This document shows, one piece after another, positions 21,541 to 31,450 of a stretch of 64,000 bases of DNA. Below the pieces are notes generated by a model. It had not been told where the DNA came from. It ran no database searches and worked only from the letters and a program-made list of their open reading frames with translations. Numbering within the stretch: the first letter of the stretch is position 1; every line of letters begins with the position of its first letter. The DNA comes from Lagopus muta (taxonomy: Eukaryota; Chordata; Aves; Galliformes; Phasianidae). The stretch is taken from the NCBI RefSeq assembly GCF_023343835.1, contig NC_064438.1, positions 58,118,578 to 58,182,577 of the forward strand. Direction: 5' to 3'. The translations under genes were made by a program, and so were the position numbers.

Positions 21541-21962
21541 CCAATGCAAAAAAAAAAGGCTGTTCTCTGCACATCATGCAGCATTCAGGACATTCCAACC
21601 TTCCAACCCACACCATCCTACATTTCTACCACTGGCCCAGAAATGGGCTAGGCAGGAGGAAACGCAGTGAGGAGAGTCACACTGGGTCCCTGTGGTCCCA
21701 GCTGATGGGACACCAAGGGGCTCATGGCCAACTCCTCGTGTTCCCAGGAGGGATTTTCACTTTACTGTTTGGTATCAGCTGTTGGCTTGCCCTGTCTCCA
21801 CAGCCATGCTACCCAAAGGTGAGCCCAGCCATGTCCACGTGCGCAGAAAATGGAATTAAACAAAATTAAGTGGAATTAAACAAGCTTCCTGCCAAGTCTT
21901 GCAGTCCCTGCAAATGAAACTGGAAAACTCCCAGATGTTACTCAAAGGAAAGAAGTGGACTC

Positions 21963-22012
21963 AACAATCCTCGTGGGTCCCTTCCAACTTGGGATATTCA
22001 TGATCCAAAGTT
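21963..22012 (+). mobile_element. CR1 LINE 3' tail remnant
   Basis: AATCCTCGTGGGTCCCTTCC followed by AACTTGGGATATTCATGATC is a sense CR1 tail. Confidence 0.7.
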
Positions 22013-22954
22013 GGAGCTGCATTTTGCAAAGCTCTCCTTGGGCTCAGAACCTCTGAAACCACCGGGGTGCATCAACAGCCATATGGGGAATTAAAGCCCT
22101 CCTCCCAGAGGGAAACCCAAATGTCACTGCAGGACATCACGTGGGGAGGTGGAAGAGAACCCCAGGAGGATGCAGGACACCACGGACACACTTCTACCCT
22201 TGGAATGGGGTTAGCAGGAAGTTTTGAGCTTATGGATTTTGTAGGATTACTTTAATTTCCGCAGTAAAAAAAGAGGTTTAAAGCCAAGGTACTTTCTGGG
22301 TCAAACCCTGGCATGGCACTAAGCTTTCTGCCCCAGACCCTCCTGTGACCTTGGACTCCCACATAGGAGCCACCAGCTGTCACCCACTGCCATTGCCACT
22401 CTGTGACCACCAGCCCACACCCAAAGCCCTGCAGCGTGGGACGACAAACGGGGTTTTTGATCCCTGTCTGTTTTTCCTTTTAATCTGTGACAAAACGGCA
22501 TCATCACACAGCCAGAAAGTAGAAAAGCTAAGCTGGACATTTCAGCAGCTTTGTACAATCAAATTAAACAAAACCAAATATAGAAAAGCATGCAAACTTG
22601 CACAAGCCTTGGCTACTCTCAGAAAAATCTGAGAAATCATTACAATGGACTTTGGTAAGGAGGTCCAACTTGTGCCCAGCTGGAAGCTCAACAGGTTGGC
22701 ACTGAAGTTTAGGGGGTGGGGGAAGCAAAAAAAGGCATCTTGAATCAGTAACACTTATGTGTAATAGAGCACAGGAGGGGATTTGGGTTCTCGCTGCACA
22801 TTAACCTCTCAGGCATGGCAAGCACAGCCTGAGAGCAATTAACACTTTGGGTTAACGGTGAGATGGCCGGGGAGCAGCTGCACATAAAGAAGCCTTGGAA
22901 ATGGTTAGCAGCAAGCTGAGGGCTGAGCACTGAGCTGTGATTTCCTTGGGGCTG

Positions 22955-23024
22955 GGCTCAAAGAGGGGTTGGAACCAGATGAGCCTTAAGGTCCCTTCCA
23001 ACCCAAGCCGTTCTGTGATCCCAA
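22955..23024 (+). mobile_element. CR1 LINE 3' tail
   Basis: AGGGGTTGGAACCAGATGAG, CCTTAAGGTCCCTTCCAACC, CAAGCCGTTCTGTGATCCC. Confidence 0.85.
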
Positions 23025-23379
23025 TGGGTGCCTTCCAATGCCACTGGCACGTTTCCATTGCCAACAGTTCCCATCTGGGATTCACACAGCAGAAAATAAC
23101 CAGGGATACTCCAAGCTCACCAGCACCTGCTTAAAGGAGGCCAGAACAGCCCGTGGGGATCTCCAGCCCTGCAGCAGCTCCTTGGCACTCGCACACCAGA
23201 CCCTGGTGTCACATCAATGCTGCCTGTGCCTCCTTGTTTTGAGGATATCCCAATATCCCCTGTCCTCAATGGGCCCTCCTGCTGCAGGACCAACAGCCAA
23301 CAGCCAACCACACAGGGCTGAGATGTGGGTTGGGAACGACTGGGAGCTCCTGCACAAGCTCCAGGAATATGTTAGGCAC

Positions 23380-24100
23380 TACATCTATCTACACATATGG
23401 TAGAGCTATCTGTACGTATAAGGACCCACACACATACATATGGACCCATATGCAGATAAGAATACAAAGATATAGCTTGGTATGTATGCAAGATATATAA
23501 TATAGATATAAAATATATAAATACATACAAATATATAAATATTCCATATATTAAGTAATCACATATCTAAAATACACATTATATATCATGCACACACACA
23601 TCTATATGTATCATCTACATAGGACTACTTTCAAACACTGACCATTTCCACATATATCTCCACGTGGGAAAGCACAGTGTGTGTACATATGTACATATCT
23701 TCATGTTCACCCATACACAAACACACACATTTACCCACATAGTGGGCATGGTGGTGATGGGCTGATGGTTGGACTGGATGATCTTAGTGCCCTTCTCCAA
23801 TGCTAATGATTCTGATTCTCCATATACACACGCATATATATGTGTCTGTGCTCAAGTGGAAGGGCATAGGCTGTGATAGGGTTTCAGTCCTTTATGTCTG
23901 CACAGTTTATATATATATATGTATATAACTGTGTGTATATGTGATATATATACCACACACCTGGATGTATTTATCACATGCATGCTATAGATACACACAC
24001 ACAGTGTATCTCCCTACACGTATGTTCATTCTCTCTTGGTAAATGCACACACATGTGTACAGCCCTGCATATACACACACGACCATGCACACATACACAC
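23380..24100. repeat. Compound TA/CA microsatellite cluster
   Basis: About 700 bases dominated by TATA, CACA and ACATA repeats, interrupted by a sense CR1 tail at 23741-23822. Open frames here are low-complexity artefacts. Confidence 0.9.
23741..23822 (+). mobile_element. CR1 LINE 3' tail inside the microsatellite cluster
   Basis: GTGGGCATGGTGGTGATGGG, CTGATGGTTGGACTGGATGA, then CCTTCTCCAATGCTAATGAT with octamers, flanked on both sides by TA/CA repeats. Confidence 0.9.
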
Positions 24101-24244
24101 GTCCATCTATTGATCCCGTTGGGCTGGGACCTGCCAGCACCACCTCCTGCTCCTGCTGACCTCCATACACCCAGATTCCTTTGAACATGCCAAAGCCACT
24201 CCTTCTTGGACAATCATGGAAAAAAAATGCAGAAAATGAGCTGT

Positions 24245-24292
24245 TTCCATTTATCTGGGGTCAGGCTGAAGTTCCATTTATCTGGGGTCAGG
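24245..24292. repeat. 27-bp tandem duplication
   Basis: TTCCATTTATCTGGGGTCAG occurs twice, 27 bases apart, essentially without differences, which suggests a recent duplication. Confidence 0.9.
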
Positions 24293-24587
24293 TGGGTTCG
24301 GCTGGGTGATGGGGTCAGGAACAATCTATTTGTTGGTGTGGTTTGGGGCACTTAGGAGCGTACACTGGGACTTTAAATGGAAAAGGATCAAAGATAAAAT
24401 CCTTCTGCCCTTTGGTAATGAGACCTGAAAAATTATACTTTGCAGCACACAGAGACAAACAGCCTCTAAGAACCATTACCAGGCTGCTGCAGTGCGCTGC
24501 GATCAGCAACGTGATGCTCTCAGTACTCCTAAGATTTAATAAGGGGTTTTAATCTTGTGCCTGTATGAGGCCAGCTATGAGAAACCC

Positions 24588-24655
24588 ATTGAACTGCTTG
24601 ATCTTACAGGTCTTTTCCAACCTTCGTGGTTCTATGAATGGTTCTGTGAGTGGTT
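24588..24655 (+). mobile_element. CR1 LINE 3' tail
   Basis: GATCTTACAGGTCTTTTCCA, then ACCTTCGTGGTTCTATGAAT. An opposite CR1 tail follows at once. Confidence 0.82.
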
Positions 24656-24775
24656 TATAGAACCTCAAAGGTCGGAAAAAACCTCTAAGATCGAGTCCAA
24701 GAGCTGACCCATCACCACCATCTGCACTGGCCATGCCCCTAAATGCACTGCAGGATGCAATGCGGGGCACAGCTG
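24656..24775 (-). mobile_element. CR1 LINE fragment, tail-to-tail with the previous one
   Basis: ATAGAACCTCAAAGGTCGGA, then AAAAACCTCTAAGATCGAGT and CCAAGAGCTGACCCATCACC. Confidence 0.8.
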
Positions 24776-25287
24776 CCTGACACATCCTTGCTCAGGATGA
24801 TCACTGACTGATGGTCACTCTGCAGAACCCAGGCAGCACCCCCAGCAAGGACAAAGCCTTGCAGGCATGCAAGTGGCTCCTGCTCTGCAGCAAGCTCTAG
24901 GAAGGAAGCTCTTTTCAGTATTAATAGGATTACTCAGCTAGCACTTGGCAATCTGATTCATTACGGTGCCACTTGCACTCCTGCACATATATCCCTCCTG
25001 CTCCAGCTGCAACCACTTCCCCAGTCCCGGCCCTACAAATGTCGTTGTGACCCCAAGACCCCCATTTTCCTAAGGGAGAGAATGAAGGAAAGCAAAAGGT
25101 GGGGGTCTCTTTTTAACGAGGTTTTTGAGCAGGATTCATGCCCTGCTGTAGCAGGGTGCTCCTCCCACACCCTCCGTCCAGCAGCATAGCAGCAGAGCTG
25201 CGGCGGATGGGACCGGGAGCAATGCAAGGAAACTTGATTACAGAGGGGCTGGTGTGATTAAAGCACTGCCCAGATACACAGCAGAAG

Positions 25288-25309
25288 GATGGAAGGAAGG
25301 AAGGAAGGA
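25288..25309. repeat. (GGAA)n microsatellite
   Basis: Five or so GGAA units in FERMT2 intron 2. GGAA runs can bind ETS factors, but nothing here shows that this one does. Confidence 0.9.
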
Positions 25310-25984
25310 AAAGCACTTCTGCAGGGAGCCTCCAGCTGCCATGACTGCGCATCCCTCCGTCCCCATGCACTGCAGCATCGGGTCACAGTGATGAGACAAC
25401 AGGGAATGGCTTTAAACTAAAAGAAGGGAGATTAAGGTGAAGTGGAGGGGGAATTTTTTTTTTGACAGTGAGTGTGGGGAGGAGCTGGCACAGCTACCTG
25501 CAGAGCTGTGGGTGCTCCATCCCTAGAGGTGCAACCCTGGCTCATGCCCAGCGCCTGTGCAAGCTGTGCCAGGAGGCACTGCAGATGATAGCAGCAGGAG
25601 GACGTTGTGCAGGATGCATGCAGCACACAGATAACACGCAGCCTGCGCCCCAGCACCTCATTCTGCTCAGCACCCATCCCTCTAGTAACAGCTGCACCCC
25701 TGCAAAGCCAGCTCTGCAACTGCTGCAGCATCCGGGCAGCCTTTCTATAAAACCCCACCACCCAATAACCCCCCCCAGTGCCCAAACTGCGGGCTCACAG
25801 CAGCTTTGCAATCTGTGATGTTGCAATGAGCCAAGCATGCAGTGCAAACACTCCCTGTGCTCTTTCCCAACTCAGCAAACACTCCCTGCATCAAGAACTC
25901 TACAGCAGTGCCACACACCCTTTGTCCCCCCACCCCAACCCCACCACAGAAACAGAAGAGTGAAGGTGAAAGCCCAACACCATC

Positions 25985-26172
25985 ACAGGTTGCACCAGGA
26001 ACTGCCCAAGGAGGCTGTGGATGCCCCATCCCTGCAGGCATTCAAGGCCAGGCTGGATGTGGCTCTGGGCAGCCTGGGCTGCTGGTTGGTGACCTGCACA
26101 CAGCAGGGGGTTGGAGCTGGATGAGCACTGTGCTCCTGTGCAACCCAGGCCATGCTGTGGTTCTATGAATCC
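25985..26172 (+). mobile_element. CR1 LINE fragment, young-looking subfamily
   Basis: Sense copy from GCCCAAGGAGGCTGTGGATG through CACACAGCAGGGGGTTGGAG to CAGGCCATGCTGTGGTTCTA. It is nearly identical to the reverse complement of the copy at 27459. Confidence 0.95.
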
Positions 26173-27458
26173 CTACGTGCACGCTGGGAAGCTGATGGCC
26201 CAGTGCTGCCTTAAGGCCATTCTGGAGCACAGATCCCTTCCCCAAAACCTGACCCACTCCCCACCTCAGCACCATCCCTCCATGCAGTAACCATGTCCTT
26301 CTGGCCCTGCTTGGCTTCTTCTTGCAATAAAGTTCCCCCATTCAGCAAACTGGGAGATTCCTGGTTTGCTTTTTGCAATGTTTCAGAGAGGGATCCCTCT
26401 GGAAATTCCCACCCGGAGGCAGTCAGCTCCTCATCCATCCCTTTAAATATTAAGGAGCAACTCACACACAGCCGACATCACATCAAACACAGTCAGACTC
26501 AATGCAGAACGCCGCGTTCAGAGCCCGATGGAGGAGGGTGGGGAAAAGGAAAGGCCGGCCGCCGCCAGGAACAAACACAGCACATGAAACCAAGGGAAGG
26601 GTGTGAGCCGTGCTCCCCCAGCCCCATCCCACACTTTGTGCCACAGCCGACCGCGCGCCCAGAGGAAGCCACCGATCTCGGCTGGTCTGAGCAGCAAACC
26701 CAACAATTTCCTGTCTGTGGTCACCGACAATTCGGGCATTGCAAACCCCCCGGCATCCCCAGCCTGGGTTGGAAGGGAAACGCTCCCAGCACCGCCGCAG
26801 ATGGGTTCTGCCTCCAGGTGTGGGACGGCCGCTTCCCCACTGCCTTCACGTGCCGCCGCACGGACAAAGAACAACCAGCCAACAGAGAGGAAGTTACAGC
26901 AGAAATAGATTGCTTCATTTCGATTTTAATTCTTTGGGGAGGCTTCCAAAGACTCATCGCCGCTTGGGATGGGAGCACGCATCACCGCGACCTGCCAGCA
27001 TACGTACAGCACCCAGCTCCCCCCGCCCCCAAGTCCTGCTCGCTGGCTGCACTGACGCCAACAAAGAGGACTTTATGTCAGCTGCAGCCCCGCGATCCGC
27101 TGCGTGCCTATGCAGGAGCTTCCTGGAGCCAGGGGCTGATGTACAGCACGCAGCCTGCATGCGTCCTCCAATTACCGGCGATGTGCGTGTTCCACTTCAG
27201 TGCTGTTACAAATGTGTTGTTCCAGGGACAAGGACTCGGTGTGGAGATATCAACCACGTGCTCATAGCAAAACACGGAGCGACACGAAACCCCACCGAGA
27301 GCTGGGATGCTGCTGGCTACCCTAGGAGATGCTCCTGCCCCAGCACAGCCCAGCACTGCCGGCTGCACCGGCACCAGCACTGTGCCCACATCCCAGCTCA
27401 GCTGCTAACAAGCCTGGCGTGACATTCCCCAGGAAGATGTGGGTCACCAGGTGCTGAG

Positions 27459-27722
27459 AATCACAGCATGGCCTGGGTTGCACAGGAGCACAGTGCTCAT
27501 CCAGCTCCAACCCCCTGCTGTGTGCAGGTCGCCAACCAGCAGCCCAGGCTGCCCAGAGCCACATCCAGCCTGGCCTTGAATGCCTGCAGGGATGGGGCAT
27601 CCACAGCCTCCTTGGGCAACCTGTGCCAGTGCCTCACCACCCTCTGGCTCAAAAACTTCCTCCTCATATCCAACCCAAACCTCCCCTGTCTCACTTTAAA
27701 ATCATTCCCCCAGCACATCTGC
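27459..27722 (-). mobile_element. CR1 LINE fragment, young-looking subfamily
   Basis: The longest copy of this subfamily in the window, from AATCACAGCATGGCCTGGGT through CCTTGGGCAACCTGTGCCAG to CTCCTCATATCCAACCC and CCCCCAGCACATCTGCAG. Confidence 0.95.
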
Positions 27723-30116
27723 AGGCTGAAACCACCAGAAGAAAGAGCTCTCCATGCGCTACGTCAACCAAAAACCCCAAATTTGTGTGGATCAGCCCTT
27801 GTGCCCAAGTGACATCCTGCCCTCCCACAGGGGACACACCATGAGGACACAACAGAAGAGCTGAGAGAGGATGGCACAGCTGGAATCTGCTGCCCAAATC
27901 CTTCCAAGAGCCCCGACTGACCACGACATGAGGCCTTTGAGCAGTTGGGGTCCCACCACGCCATTGGATGGCACCAGCGCCCTTCGGTCCCCCAGCCCCA
28001 TTGGCACGCACAGCCAACACCCCGTCCCCGAGCTTCCTACCTCCCCAGGAACGTCCCACCAGCTCCTCCCAGGCACATTTCAAACAAATGAATAAATAAA
28101 TGGAAGCAACATTTTGGTCGCATATGTTTAAAACAGCCTCGAGCCGACAACAACAATAACCTCTGCTCACTTCCTTCCTTCCTCCTCTCGCACTGACTTT
28201 GTAAGTCAGGCAATAGTGGCGGAATTCCTACAAGGCAGCAGCCCTGCTCGGGATTTTGGGCAAAGCCAAGCAGCTGCTGCCTACTTCCAATGCAATCAGC
28301 TGCCTTCTGCAAATGGGCCAAGCCTGGAGTGCAGCCCCCTGTTAACAAATTACATATAAATACACAGAGAGAGAAGAATTCATCCCAACTTGATGGGTGC
28401 CACACAGTACAACAGCATGGGTAGGATTCATTGCACAGCTCCTATGCTGTGACCAGGATTTTGCCCTGGACCTTTATAGGTTACTAAATAAATAGTGCTG
28501 CTCTTCCAACCTCAGCACTTTTTGCCCATTTTTCTGCCAACCACATGGCACAGCTCAATTAACACAGTGTCTTAATCTGCAGGGGTGATGAATAACAGGA
28601 GAGCACGCAGGTCGCTGCAATCCACTCAGTAACCAGAATCCCCGCTTGGGGGTTTTTCCAATCGCAATAGGTTTTAATTGCAAGCTGCCAGAGCTGCAGG
28701 GAGGGAATGCAGAGGGTTTATGTTCAAAGCCATCAACTGTTTTCACCAATGCGAGGGGTCCACCAAGAGGCAGCAGGGTCAGCCCGGCCCCAAATCCCCT
28801 GGGTTCAACCCGGCCCCACATTCCATGGAAGCTCCCCAATGGAGAGCCAATGGAAGAGCCCATGGAAGAGCCAAGCCTGGCCCACAGCAGCAGCCCCATC
28901 CATCAGCATCCCAGCCATCCACCACCAGGCATCCCAGCACTGCCAGAAACGTCAGCTTTGGGAAGTTTCCTTAAAACCCACAGCAAAAACAGAGAGAGAG
29001 AGAGGGAGATCCTTCAGGAAACAATCACACTGCTTGCTTTTTTAAACACAGAGAGACGTTAAGAAAGCAAACCAGCCCCGGGATGGGGGAAAGCAGTGGG
29101 AATTGGACTCATGGAACCCAGCGGCCGTGGGCTGTGCCGACAGCTGAGCACAGAGCAGCAGAATCCCATTCCGTGCTGCTGGCATTCCTTCCCCTCAATA
29201 CAATGCCTAATTTAACCAGCACGGCGCGGGGACGTCTGACGTCAGCCTCTAATTCGGGTCCCCTCGGCAGCCCCGAGCAGAGCCCTCCATCACCCAGGGG
29301 TCAGTTTTTACCATTTCTAGAAAGCCATTGAGGTGGGTTGTTGTTGTTTTTCTTCCCTATTATTTTGTTTTGGTGGGGGGTTTTTGGTTTTTTTTTTGCT
29401 TCCCCAAGCACTCGGCCTGGCTTCAGGCTGAGCTTTCTGCAGCTCCAGCAGAAAAATAACAGACACAAATGGGTTTTTGGAGCCAGGGCTGCCTCCAGCA
29501 GAAGACCCTGTGATCGAATGATTGCTTTAAGTCCATCTCCTCCTTCCTTGAACCCCAGACAATTCACAAATGACAACCAAAGCAGGACGCTGCTCTTACA
29601 GCCATGCAAACACGTTGCATTCAATCTATGATTCTAGGATTTAAGCAGGACCCACGGGCATGGCTGACAGCTCTGCTACTCCCACAGCCCCAGGCATGCG
29701 CCTGCAGTGCAACATTCATGTTTTATCCCAGCAATGACAGCAGCCACCCCAGCACTACTGCTGGGTAAGCACACACAGACCATAGCCAGAGGCACGAAGA
29801 GCCACCTCCCCTAATGCTGACCATGCTCAGCTGTGCTCTGAGCAAACTCTGCCAATTAGATCTTTTTGTTAATCACAGAACTTGCACCAAACAGCCCGAA
29901 GCAATGATATTTCTGAGCTCCGTGCAAACTGCAGCCAGCAGGACCCGGGGTGATGGGAGTGGGTGAAGGGTGGGTGCTGCTGGGGGTCTGGGTGGAGCTC
30001 AGAAGGGTGCAGGGGCACCCTGGGGCATGCAGAGAGATGCAATGGGGCACTGGGGCAGGATGCAGGGGGACAGGCAAGGCGCAGATGCTGGATATGGGCA
30101 GGGTGCTGGTCGAGGT

Positions 30117-30185
30117 GTATCACAGAATACCCTGAGCTGGATGGAACCCATAAGGATCATCGAGTCCAACTCCTGATGCCAGATG
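30117..30185 (-). mobile_element. CR1 LINE 3' tail
   Basis: TATCACAGAATACCCTGAGC, TGGATGGAACCCATAAGGAT, CATCGAGTCCAACTCCTG form a reverse-complement CR1 tail. It sits in GC-rich DNA next to the minisatellite. Confidence 0.8.
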
Positions 30186-30199
30186 TGAGCGAGGTGCTG

Positions 30200-30665
30200 G
30201 GTGCTGCATACAGGCAGGGTGCTGGGTGCCAAAGCACAGCACCGGGGCAGAGCTCTGGGGCTTCATGTCAACAGCTGAAGCACAGTATTGAGCAGAGCCC
30301 TGGCTGCGGGGTGCAGGCAAGGCGCTGGCTGCCAGGTGCTGGGTGCTAAAGCACAGAATTGGGGCAGTGCCCCGAGCGCAGGCTGGATGCTAAAGCAACA
30401 TCTTGCCGTGGGGTGTTGAGTGCTACAGCAAAGTATTGCAGCGGGGTGCTGGGTATTAAGGCACGGCATTAAGGCTGAGCTTCAGGGCCGGGTGCCGAGG
30501 CGGTGCAGGCAGGGCTTTGGGTCGTAAAGCAAAGCACTGGGGCAGGGTGCTGGGACTCAAAGCCGGCTGCCGGAGCAGGGCGTCGGACGTCGGGGCAGCG
30601 TCCCGCCGCTGGCCGCTAACGCAAAGCATCGGGGCAGAGCCCCGCGGCAGGATGCTGGGGCAGGA
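30200..30665. repeat. Degenerate GC-rich minisatellite next to exon 2
   Basis: A core close to GGGTGCTAAAGCACAGCATT, followed by GGGGCAGAGC, recurs at least eight times (near 30231, 30279, 30348, 30392, 30426, 30457, 30526 and 30618). Spacings run from 31 to 92 bases, as expected for an eroded array with internal deletions. The array ends within 20 bases of the exon 2 donor. Confidence 0.75.
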
Positions 30666-30682
30666 CGGCCGCCGGCACTCAC

Positions 30683-30839
30683 CGAGCTTCTCGACGAGGC
30701 GCAGCATGACTCCCCCGATGTGGATCTCCCCGGTGACCCTCAGGGTGACGTCGCGGCCCAGGTCGGTGACATGGACGCTCAGCTCCCACGTCCCGTCGGC
30801 GTAGCAGCCGTCCGGCATGCGGATCCCGTCCAGCGCCAT
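30683..30839 (-). CDS. FERMT2: FERMT2 coding exon 2 (start codon, F0 lobe, codons 1-52)
   Basis: The ATG at 30839 begins MALDGIRMPDGCYADGTWEL, then SVHVTDLGRDVTLRVTGEI and HIGGVMLRLVEKLG, the F0 ubiquitin-like lobe of kindlin-2. The Kozak context is good (G at -3, G at +4). The exon runs from the acceptor GCGCAG, ending at 30852, to the donor CTCG|GTGAGT at 30682, leaving 12 untranslated bases (30840-30851) before this ATG. Those 12 bases contain no stop, so an upstream in-frame start is possible. Confidence 0.98.
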
Positions 30840-30994
30840 GGCCCCGGCCTCCTGCGCGCAGAGAGCAGCGCTCAGCGCCGGCACGGCACGGCTCGGAGCG
30901 GGGCAGGCAGGCAGGGAGGGACGGACGGAGCCCGGGGGGCGCGGGGGGGGACAGCGCGGCCGCCCCCGAACCGCTGCCTGCGGGGCCGCCGTTT

Positions 30995-31036
30995 GGGGGG
31001 CGGGGGGGAGAGAAGGGGCGGGCAGGGATGGGATGG
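30995..31036 (+). promoter_or_regulatory. FERMT2: G-quadruplex-type G tract
   Basis: At least six runs of three or more G (six, seven, four, three, three, three) within about 42 bases on the plus strand. It overlaps a GC box, GGGGCGGGC. Confidence 0.7.
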
Positions 31037-31037
31037 G

Positions 31038-31073
31038 AGGAGGAGGAGGAGGAGGGACGAAGGAGGAGGAGGG
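31038..31073. repeat. (GGA)n trinucleotide tract
   Basis: Interrupted GGA/GGAGGA repeats of about 36 bases in intron 1. They extend the purine-rich strand of the neighbouring G tract. Confidence 0.88.
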
Positions 31074-31119
31074 GGATAATTAAAGGAAAAACGACCGCCG
31101 GGCCCCTGGCCTTTTATGG

Positions 31120-31129
31120 AAAAGAAGGA
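31120..31129 (-). promoter_or_regulatory. FERMT2: CArG box (SRF-type site)
   Basis: The minus strand reads CCATAAAAGG, a perfect CC(A/T)6GG match. It lies about 240 bases inside intron 1 from the predicted exon 1 donor. A perfect match occurs about once per 16 kb by chance, so the evidence lies in its position in the CpG island. Confidence 0.55.
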
Positions 31130-31371
31130 CTGAGCGCAGCCGGGGCTGCTCCAACATCCGGGACTCGGAGCCGCACGGAACGGCTCGGAGCGGCTCCCGT
31201 CGGCGGCGCGGCCCCGTGCGGTGCCTTGGAGGCCCCGGAGAGCGGCTCCGCTGGGGCCGGTGGAGCTCGTGGGGCTTTTCCGAGCCGACCCGCGCTTGCG
31301 GCCTGGCTGCTGGTGGCTTTGGGATGTGTTCGTCTTGTCCCGTTGGTAGAACGCAAAGACAAAAGCCTCAC

Positions 31372-31450
31372 CTTGGCGTCGTGGTTCGTGGAGCCGAGGC
31401 CGGGCGATGCGCTGCCGCCCTCCATCCCGACCGCCCGAGAGCTTAGGAAA
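31372..31450 (-). other. FERMT2: FERMT2 predicted exon 1 (5' end not determined)
   Basis: The only strong donor in the CpG island is GCCAAG|GTGAGG with the exon ending at 31372. The transcription start cannot be read from sequence and is placed loosely at 31425-31480. The exon holds an ATG at 31425 in frame with the exon 2 start. Its 18 codons (MEGGSASPGLGSTNHDAK) have no stop, and the splice to exon 2 keeps frame through EAGA to MALDG. Usually exon 1 of this gene is taken as noncoding, so coding use here is speculative. Confidence 0.6.

Larger units (their letters stand above)
20875..30682 (-). other. FERMT2: FERMT2 intron 2 (between exons 2 and 3)
   Basis: A 9.8-kb intron. It holds CR1 copies (listed), a 700-base microsatellite cluster (23380-24100), a 27-bp tandem duplication (24245-24292), a GGAA run (25288-25309) and a degenerate minisatellite (30200-30665). 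The stretch 26290-27270 is GC-rich and open in one frame by chance, with no protein similarity that I recognise. Stretches 22020-22930, 24780-25980 and 27730-30110 hold nothing else that I can support. Confidence 0.8.
30852..31371 (-). other. FERMT2: FERMT2 intron 1
   Basis: A short 520-base intron lying wholly in the CpG island. It carries a G-quadruplex-type tract, a (GGA)n run at about 31038-31073 and a perfect CArG box. No coding signal. Confidence 0.75.
30480..31450. promoter_or_regulatory. FERMT2: CpG island at the FERMT2 5' end
   Basis: Dense CpG over roughly 1 kb covers exon 2, intron 1 and the predicted exon 1. It includes GC boxes (GGGGCGGGC near 31014), a G-rich tract (30995-31036) and a CArG box (31120-31129). 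This is the usual setting for a broadly expressed vertebrate gene. The island boundaries are estimated by eye. Confidence 0.88.

Noticed and set aside
23974..24213. Cysteine-rich small frames in the microsatellite cluster
   Set aside because: The CVCV-type runs are translations of TG/CA repeats.
26293..27267. Longest open frame in the window (324 codons, plus strand)
   Set aside because: It is antisense to FERMT2, within an intron, in GC-rich DNA with few stop codons. Its translation is low in hydrophobic order and resembles no family that I know.
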